From DALYLB01 sp046154695 (lineage in GTDB: Bacteria > Acidobacteriota > Blastocatellia > RBC074): a stretch of DNA of 22,476 bases. Below the pieces are notes generated by a model. It was not told the origin of the DNA. It was given only the letters and a program-made list of their open reading frames with translations, and searched no databases. The stretch spans positions 1 to 22,476 of the forward strand of contig JBJXFI010000398.1 in NCBI GenBank assembly GCA_046154695.1, given 5' to 3'. Position 1 is the first letter of the stretch, and each line of letters starts with the position of its first letter. Shown here one piece after another: positions 14,559 through 22,476 of the stretch. The position numbers and the translations under genes are program-made.

Positions 14559-14646
14559 GAAAACGGAACAGACGGAAATAACGGAACAAACGAAACAAGG
14601 CCAGGAAGACTCCGTTTGTTCCGTTATTTCCGTCTGTTCCGTTTTC
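14559..14646. repeat. Perfect 34-bp inverted repeat made of 9-bp units
   Basis: Arms 14559-14592 and 14613-14646 are exact reverse complements, separated by a 20-nt loop. Pairing continues outward imperfectly (AGAAG with CTTCT). Each arm consists of degenerate tandem 9-mers (CGGAACAGA, CGGAAATAA, CGGAACAAA). It lies 92 bp after the PIG-L stop codon. No poly-T tract follows, so a terminator role is uncertain. An intergenic dispersed repeat is more likely. Confidence 0.85.
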
Positions 14647-14693
14647 CCTCCCCTTCTCGATGGCGAGTCGGGTCGCAGGCAAGTGAAAACCGT

Positions 14694-14699
14694 TATAAT
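14694..14699 (+). promoter_or_regulatory. Consensus -10 box, likely promoter of the FtsW/RodA-kinase operon
   Basis: TATAAT stands in CGTTATAATGATCC at 14694-14699, about 140 bp before the first gene of the five-gene operon. No good -35 is present 16-18 bp upstream (GGTCGC region), so the promoter may need an activator or a different sigma factor. Confidence 0.4.
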
Positions 14700-14840
14700 G
14701 ATCCCGTGAGCGTGTCAGTTCATTCAGCGGCGATTGTTCAAACTTCTCCATCCGGGCATTCGTATTGAAACGGGCGGCGGAATTGTCCGGCGGGCCGGAC
14801 GTGAAACCCTTCCGAGGAACACGGGCGATCGATCTATTCC

Positions 14841-16477
<1,637 letters not shown>

Positions 16478-16481
<4 letters not shown>

Positions 16482-18040
16482 AAGTCACAGTCGGACAGAT
16501 CACAGACAAGGGTCTCAACCCCAAGCGCACGGTCAACGAGGACAATCTGCTGGCGATGCCGGAGGCGGGACTGTTTCTGGTGGCCGACGGGGTCGGGGGG
16601 CGGCTGGGAGGCGAGGTCGCCAGCCGAACGGTCGTCGAGGTCTTCTCGCGCGTCTTCAGTCAACAGCACAGCGATGACCTGCGAGAGGTGATCGCGAGCG
16701 CCATCGACCTCTGCAACCAGAAAATCTACGAGGACGCGCAGCATGATCCCGAGCTCGAAGGCATGGCGACAACAATCGCCCTGGTGGCCGTCGCCGGAAG
16801 CCGGGCAGTCGTCGCCCACGTGGGCGACAGCCGCGTCTACCGCTTCGATGAGCAGGGGTTGATCTGCCTGACACAGGATCACAGCGAAGTCGGCGATGCG
16901 CTTCGCGCGGGAATGATCACGCCCGAACAGGCCGCCAAACACCCCCGCCGCAACGTCATCAGCCGCGCCATCGGCGCCGACGTCGAGGTCGAGCCCGATT
17001 TCCGCGAAATCGAGGTCGACGACAACACCAGTTTCATCCTCTGCAGCGACGGGATCAACCGGCACATCACCGATGAAGAGATCGCCCGGCTGATGAGCGG
17101 CGGCCAGCCCCCGCAGACGATCTGCGCTCATATGAAGGACCTCTGTTATCGGGGCGGCGCCGAAGACAATCTGACGGCGATCATCGCGGATTACGGCGAA
17201 CGGCAATACGCCGAGGATCAGACGAAGCCGAGAATTCCGGCCAGTGTCGTCCAAGCCCAGGTCGTGGAGGCCGCGCCGGCCAAACAGCGATTCGAAGTCT
17301 CCCTCAAACCACCGGGCGGTGAAGGAAAGAGCGGCCCGCTCATCATACCCGCCGGGCAGGCAGGCCCGGCCGGAGTACTCTCCGCCGCGCCCGGCGAGAG
17401 AGACGGCCGAACCGGTGGGCCGGCGCTCTCCGCCCTCAAGGGAGCGCTCCGAAGGGTGATGGGCATGAAGGAGAACCCCGTCCAGGCGCACGCGACGCCG
17501 AAGCCGAAGAAAGAGGAGATGTCGAGAGTTATGAAAATGAGTCTGCTTGCGACCGCCCTGCTGGCGGGAGTCGTCCTCGGCGTGCTGGTTGCCGGCCCCG
17601 TGGCGCGAATCTTCAACAATATCACCGGAGATCCTTACAAGGCCCGAAACATCAAACAGACGCCGGCCGATCCAGACATCGCGGCCGCGTATGCCCTGCA
17701 TCTTGAGGGCCGCACGACTGACGCGCGCGAGGCATTGACGAGATACCTCTCCTCGAATCCCAAGTCGGCCGAGGCCCATTTCTATGTCGGCCGGATCTAC
17801 GCGGATGAGAAGAAATATGAGGAAGCGATCAAGCACCTGAAGCAGGCGGCCGAGATCGATCCGAGCCTGTCGGATGCCTGGTCGAATCTGGCCTTCGTCT
17901 ATCTGGCGGTCGGGCAGAAGAACAACGCGATGGACTGCCTGCAGCGCGCGATCAAACTCGATTCCGGATCCGCGAGGCCGGACTCCTCGCCGGAGCCTCT
18001 GCCGAGCGCGACGGCCGCGGGCGCGAAACCGGTGGGATGA
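16478..18040 (+). CDS. Membrane-anchored PP2C-type Ser/Thr phosphatase with C-terminal TPR repeats
   Basis: The protein has 520 residues. The PP2C/PPM domain (1-240) has all metal-binding motifs: NEDN (D22), ADGVGG (D37), HVGDSRVYR, TQDHS, CSDGI (D191) and EDNLTAI (D230). A flexible Pro/Gly-rich linker leads to one transmembrane helix at about 354-376 (LLATALLAGVVLGVLVAG). The helix is followed by two to three tetratricopeptide repeats at about 405-505 (AEAHFYVGRIYADEKKYEEA, SDAWSNLAFVYLAVGQKNNA). The phosphatase should therefore face the cytoplasm and the TPR the periplasm. It likely reverses phosphorylation by the downstream kinase, as PstP does for PknB. PstP-type proteins also carry an extracytoplasmic tail, but a TPR tail is unusual to my knowledge. 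The start ATG at 16478 overlaps the FtsW/RodA stop codon; the kinase starts 4 nt after its end. Confidence 0.92.
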
Positions 18041-18044
18041 CGCC

Positions 18045-19694
18045 ATGCCCGAGTTGAAGCTGGAAAACAGTCTGGTGGACAACCGGTATGAGGTGCGCGA
18101 GCGGCTCACTCGCGGCAGCTATGCCGAAATCTTCGTCGCCTATGACCGGGAGCTGGCGCGCGAGGTCGTCATCAAGGCGCTCAACACCAGCCTGCAGGGC
18201 ACGCCCGACGTCGAGCTGGAGCGGACGCTGATCGAGAATTTCCAGAACGAGGCGATCGCGCTCGACACCGTCCGGCACCCGAACGTCATTCTGCGCTGGA
18301 ATCATGGCACAGCCGCCGACCTGGGCGGCGTCCCGTTTCATTATCTGGTTTTGGAATACATGCCGGGCGGCGACCTGCTCAAACGATGCCGGTCCCGCGA
18401 GGGAAACTGCCTCTCGCTGAGCGAGGCCCTCGTCTATTTCAAACAGGTCTGCGAAGCCCTGGCGTATGCACACAGCAAGGGCATCATTCACCGCGATCTC
18501 AAACCGAACAATTTCCTGCTCAGTGCGGATCACCGGACCGTCAAGATCGCGGATTTCGGCGTCGCAAAGATCGACGCGGACGATGACCGGGAGATCACGC
18601 GCGTCGGCGCGGACGTCTATGCTCCGCCCGAGCATCATCCTGAGGAGATCACGGAGCACGTCGATCGGCTGACCGCCTCGGCCGACATCTATTCGCTGGC
18701 GAAGAGTTTTTATACCGTCGTTTGCGGCCGCGCGCCGAACCAGTTCAAGGCGGACCCGATTCTCTTTCTGCCCGGCGAGGTGAAGAGCCATCCATGGGCC
18801 GCCGGGCTGCTGCCCGTGCTGCGCCGCGCCACGGACGACGATCCCGGCAGGCGCCATGCGACGGTGGTCGAATTCTGGAGCGACCTCGCCCAGGTCGCCG
18901 CCCTGGGCGAACCGGAACGGGAGCCCGCCGTCGCCGAGGAAGATCCCGAGGAGTTGACCCTCGTCAAACCGCGGCTCGAGGTCGCCCCGGGCGCGCTGCC
19001 CACCAAACCGCTCGAACCCGAGTTCGATCCGACGCTGGCCAGCGTCCGCTCCCATACGACCTACACCTCCGCGACTCCCGTCCGCCGCCGCGAAGCGGCG
19101 CCCCCTCCCATCACGCCCAACAGGGTCGAAGCCGCCTTCAGTCATGACCGACCGGGAAAGATCGTGGTCACGCTCCACGAGCCGAGTCCCGCGCCGGCGG
19201 CGCTGCCGGCGCAAAAAGTCTCTTCCCCTCCCGCGCCCAAGGGGGAAAACAGACCGGCCGCGGAGAAACCGGCGCCCAAAGTCGAAAAGCCGCGGCGAAA
19301 GCTCCGGGTAAAGGACCGTTTCAGCGAGAATTTGCGCCGCCGAACCTTCATCGGACTGATGACCATGGCCTTCCTCGGCCTGCTGGTGAGCGTCTATAAC
19401 TTTTTTCGCGGCGGCTCGCTTGCGTTTGGGTTCGGCTCCCCGACCGAGATCGAGGTCGTCTCACAGGCGCTCAACGTTCGCGAAGGACCGAGCATGCAGG
19501 ATCGCAAACTCGGCGAGATCGAGCAGGGATCGCGCCACCGCACCCTCGGAGGAGACGAATACGGATGGCTGCAGATCGAAGTCACCCGGTGGAGCAAGGC
19601 GATGCCCGACACTCAGACCAATGTGGGCTGGATCTATGGAAATCTGGATGGAAATCAGAAGCACATTCGTGTAGTCTCGCGGCATTGGTGGTGA
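18045..19694 (+). CDS. Membrane Ser/Thr protein kinase (PknB-like) with C-terminal SH3b domain
   Basis: The protein has 549 residues. The Hanks-type kinase domain (about 13-285) has a degenerate glycine loop (LTRGSYAEIF), K44 (VVIKAL), helix-C E69, HRDLKPNN (D151, N156), DFG (D170), an APPE motif and DIYSLAKSF. Active-site residues are intact, so it should be catalytically competent. A long Pro-rich juxtamembrane linker (about 290-430) leads to a positively charged stop-transfer region and one transmembrane helix at about 434-454. A bacterial SH3-like domain (about 468-535: VVSQALNVREGPSMQDRKLG, then YGWLQIEV and VGWIYGNL) lies on the outer side. SH3b domains often bind cell-wall peptides, so it may be the sensor in place of PASTA repeats. 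The start ATG at 18045 lies 4 nt after the phosphatase stop codon. Confidence 0.93.
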   Translation: MPELKLENSLVDNRYEVRERLTRGSYAEIFVAYDRELAREVVIKALNTSLQGTPDVELERTLIENFQNEAIALDTVRHPNVILRWNHGTAADLGGVPFHYLVLEYMPGGDLLKRCRSREGNCLSLSEALVYFKQVCEALAYAHSKGIIHRDLKPNNFLLSADHRTVKIADFGVAKIDADDDREITRVGADVYAPPEHHPEEITEHVDRLTASADIYSLAKSFYTVVCGRAPNQFKADPILFLPGEVKSHPWAAGLLPVLRRATDDDPGRRHATVVEFWSDLAQVAALGEPEREPAVAEEDPEELTLVKPRLEVAPGALPTKPLEPEFDPTLASVRSHTTYTSATPVRRREAAPPPITPNRVEAAFSHDRPGKIVVTLHEPSPAPAALPAQKVSSPPAPKGENRPAAEKPAPKVEKPRRKLRVKDRFSENLRRRTFIGLMTMAFLGLLVSVYNFFRGGSLAFGFGSPTEIEVVSQALNVREGPSMQDRKLGEIEQGSRHRTLGGDEYGWLQIEVTRWSKAMPDTQTNVGWIYGNLDGNQKHIRVVSRHWW

Positions 19695-19716
19695 TACCTC
19701 AAGGGGGAGTTGAAGG

Positions 19717-20535
19717 ATGAAGATTTTGCAGGAATTCAGAAAATGGCTGGACGGCGAGGACGCGATTTCGCGCACGCCGCAGCAGCAGGAGCAGTTGAGC
19801 GAGTGGGACGAATTCTTTGTCCGGATCGCCCGCGAGGTCGAGACCGTCATGAAGCGGGAGATGTTCACGCCGCCCGGCGGACCCACCTATCTTCCCGGCG
19901 AATACATTATCTATTTGAGCAAGGAGGACGACCAGCTCTGGCAGGGGCGAAAGCGAGAGGGGCTGGAGGAGGGGCTGCGCCACGGCCTGACCCAGCGAGC
20001 CCGGGAACTGGTCGGCGACAAGATTCTCAAGACCGACAAGATCGCGCTTTCGCTCGGAATCGACGGCACGCTGTCGAAAGGACAGGTCCGGGTTCAGGCG
20101 GTCTGGGATGACGATTCCCCGCGAACAGAGGTCACCGCGCGCAAGCAACGCCCGCTCCCCGCCCCCACCCCGCTTCCCGCCGCCGGCGAGAGCGAATCGG
20201 GGGATCAGACCATCATTCGTCCACGGGCGCCCCTGTTCGCCGTCCGCTATTCCCGTCCGGGCGAGGAGCCGCTGACCTTTCAATCCCTCAAGACCAGGAT
20301 CGAGATCGGCCGCGGATCGAAGGATTTTCATATCGATCTCAAGCTGGAGGGCGATCCGGAGATCAGCCGAAAACAGGCCATCCTGACCCGCCTCGACACC
20401 GGCGTCTTCAAACTCGAATGCGTCGGCCGAAACTCCATCGACGTCGAGGGGCGGGAGATCCAGCCGGGCGAGCATGCCGAGGTCCAGGCCGGGCAAACGA
20501 TCAAACTTGGCGTCTACGAATTCCGAATCATCTGA
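19717..20535 (+). CDS. FHA-domain protein with FhaA-like N-terminal domain (DUF3662-type)
   Basis: The protein has 272 residues. Residues about 31-131 resemble the N-terminal domain of mycobacterial FhaA: a helical start, then YLPGEYIIYLSKEDDQLWQG, where FhaA has an APNEYIITL-like block. A strand-rich end (DKIALSLGIDGTLSKGQVRV) follows. A linker holds GDQTIIRPR, whose Thr165 is a candidate kinase site. The C-terminal FHA domain (about 173-272) has the phosphopeptide-binding GR (IEIGRG), an ISRKQ motif where SRxH is usual, and RNSIDVEG. It likely reads phosphothreonine on the kinase or on cell-wall proteins in the cytoplasm; in mycobacteria FhaA binds MviN/MurJ. A GGGGGAG Shine-Dalgarno sequence precedes the ATG at 19717, 22 nt after the kinase stop codon. 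No transmembrane segment is seen. Confidence 0.88.
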   Translation: MKILQEFRKWLDGEDAISRTPQQQEQLSEWDEFFVRIAREVETVMKREMFTPPGGPTYLPGEYIIYLSKEDDQLWQGRKREGLEEGLRHGLTQRARELVGDKILKTDKIALSLGIDGTLSKGQVRVQAVWDDDSPRTEVTARKQRPLPAPTPLPAAGESESGDQTIIRPRAPLFAVRYSRPGEEPLTFQSLKTRIEIGRGSKDFHIDLKLEGDPEISRKQAILTRLDTGVFKLECVGRNSIDVEGREIQPGEHAEVQAGQTIKLGVYEFRII

Positions 20536-20567
20536 TGCGCGCTGTGAGGACTTACCGAGGATTACCG

Positions 20568-21756
<1,189 letters not shown>

Positions 21757-21760
<4 letters not shown>

Positions 21761-22476
21761 TTCCCTCGCGCCATCTCTTCGCCCGTATCCATCAGCGTCT
21801 TCATCTTTTCAACCGAGGTGGCTTCGCAATAGATGCGGAGGACGGGTTCGGTGCCGGATTGGCGGAAGAGGATCCAGCTCTCGTCCGCGAAGATGAGCTT
21901 GGCGCCGTCGAGGGTGGCGATCTTCTCGACCTTGAAGCCGGCGAACTGTTCCGGGGTCTTTTCGCGCAGGTCGGAGACGAGTTTAAGCCCCGATTCGATG
22001 GGAACGTGCAGGTCGCGGCGTTCGAAGTGGAATTCGCCGAACTCGTTCCAGATGTCGCGAACGATCTCGGAGGGCTTTTTGCCCGCGGCGAGGACGGCTT
22101 CGAGCAGGACGAGGCTGTTGAAGATGCCGTCGCGTTCGGGGATGTGGCCCCGGACGCCGATGCCGCCGGACTCCTCGCCGCCGATGAGGAAATCGTTCGC
22201 GGGATCGAGCATGATCTCGCCGATGTGCTTGAAGCCGATGGGCGTTTCGAACAGACGGAAACCGAAGCTCTCGGCGATGCGCCGCACGATGACCGACTGG
22301 GAGAAGGTGCGGACGACCGATCCCTTCATTCCCTTTCGCCGCGCGAGGTGCAGCAGCATGATCATCAGGATCTGATGCGTGTTGATGTATTCGCCGCGCT
22401 CGTCCATCGCGCCGACGCGATCGGCGTCGCCGTCGGTCACGAGGGCCATTAGCGCGCCGCGCTCCCGGATCGTGCG
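21757..22476 (-). CDS. Phosphoglucomutase/phosphomannomutase family protein, C-terminal part
   Basis: The last 239 residues are visible; the N-terminus with the active-site serine is outside the window. The family interconverts hexose 1- and 6-phosphates, feeding glycogen, trehalose or cell-wall sugar synthesis. The metal-binding loop TDGDADR, the sugar-binding GGEESGG and the C-terminal phosphate-binding RQSGTEPVLRIYCEA are all visible. The frame is open to the edge upstream of the methionine at 22449, so the protein continues beyond the window. GlmM is less likely because GEESGG with the following GIGVRGHIPERDGI is of the PGM/PMM type. The gene converges on the kinase operon, and its stop codon is inside the heptamer-repeat hairpin. 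Confidence 0.92.

Larger units (their letters stand above)
14467..14840. other. 374-bp gene-free gap with large palindrome and promoter
   Basis: The gap lies between the PIG-L stop codon and the FtsW/RodA gene. It contains the 34-bp inverted repeat (14559-14646), a consensus -10 box at 14694-14699 and about 140 bp of leader without recognisable features. The short open frames crossing it encode only the repeat-derived low-complexity peptides and have no homologous domain that I recognise. Confidence 0.6.

Noticed and set aside
17952..19214. A 420-codon minus-strand frame opposite the kinase
   Set aside because: A composition shadow with no motif; the kinase frame carries HRD, DFG and APE-type motifs.

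Overview
This is a high-GC bacterial window with 12 protein genes, two of them cut by the window edges. The best guess is an uncultured Gram-negative Acidobacteriota-like organism. The grounds are an Oar-like TonB-dependent receptor with an N-terminal carboxypeptidase-regulatory-like domain, a very long exported PIG-L protein, an exported M61 peptidase, and several compact palindromic intergenic repeats. There is no rRNA or protein phylogeny here, so this placement is an inference. I see no tRNA, rRNA, CRISPR array, prophage or insertion-sequence transposase.

Positions 1-7743, minus strand. In transcription order these are a large outer-membrane receptor (3748-7734), enolase (2264-3595), a KDPG-type aldolase (1482-2144) and a sugar-acid dehydratase of the IlvD/Edd family (running off the left edge). 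Dehydratase plus 2-keto-3-deoxy-acid aldolase makes pyruvate from sugar acids, and enolase belongs to lower glycolysis. A strong sigma70-like promoter precedes the receptor. An intrinsic terminator separates enolase from the aldolase. A REP-like 71-bp palindromic element supplies the aldolase stop codon.

Positions 7744-14840. A gene-free stretch of about 420 bp holds the receptor promoter and, on the plus strand, a terminator-like hairpin placed directly before the Shine-Dalgarno sequence of a zinc-ribbon/AIM24 protein (8166-9053). Next come aat (leucyl/phenylalanyl-tRNA-protein transferase, minus strand) and a translationally coupled pair of exported hydrolases: an M61 metallopeptidase with a PDZ domain and a PIG-L deacetylase-like protein. 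They are followed by a 374-bp gap with a perfect 34-bp inverted repeat built of 9-bp units.

Positions 14841-21704, plus strand. A tight five-gene operon encodes a divergent FtsW/RodA glycosyltransferase, a membrane PP2C phosphatase with a TPR tail, a membrane Ser/Thr kinase with a C-terminal bacterial SH3 domain, a protein with an FhaA-like N-terminal domain plus an FHA domain, and an exported protein of unknown function. The set of partners recalls the actinobacterial rodA-pbpA-pknA-pknB-pstP-fhaA cell-wall control cluster, but with SH3b and TPR in place of PASTA sensors and with no penicillin-binding protein. This is the most interesting system in the window.

Positions 21701-22476. A heptamer repeat forms a hairpin that provides the stop codons of two convergent genes. 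It is followed by the C-terminal half of a phosphohexomutase on the minus strand.
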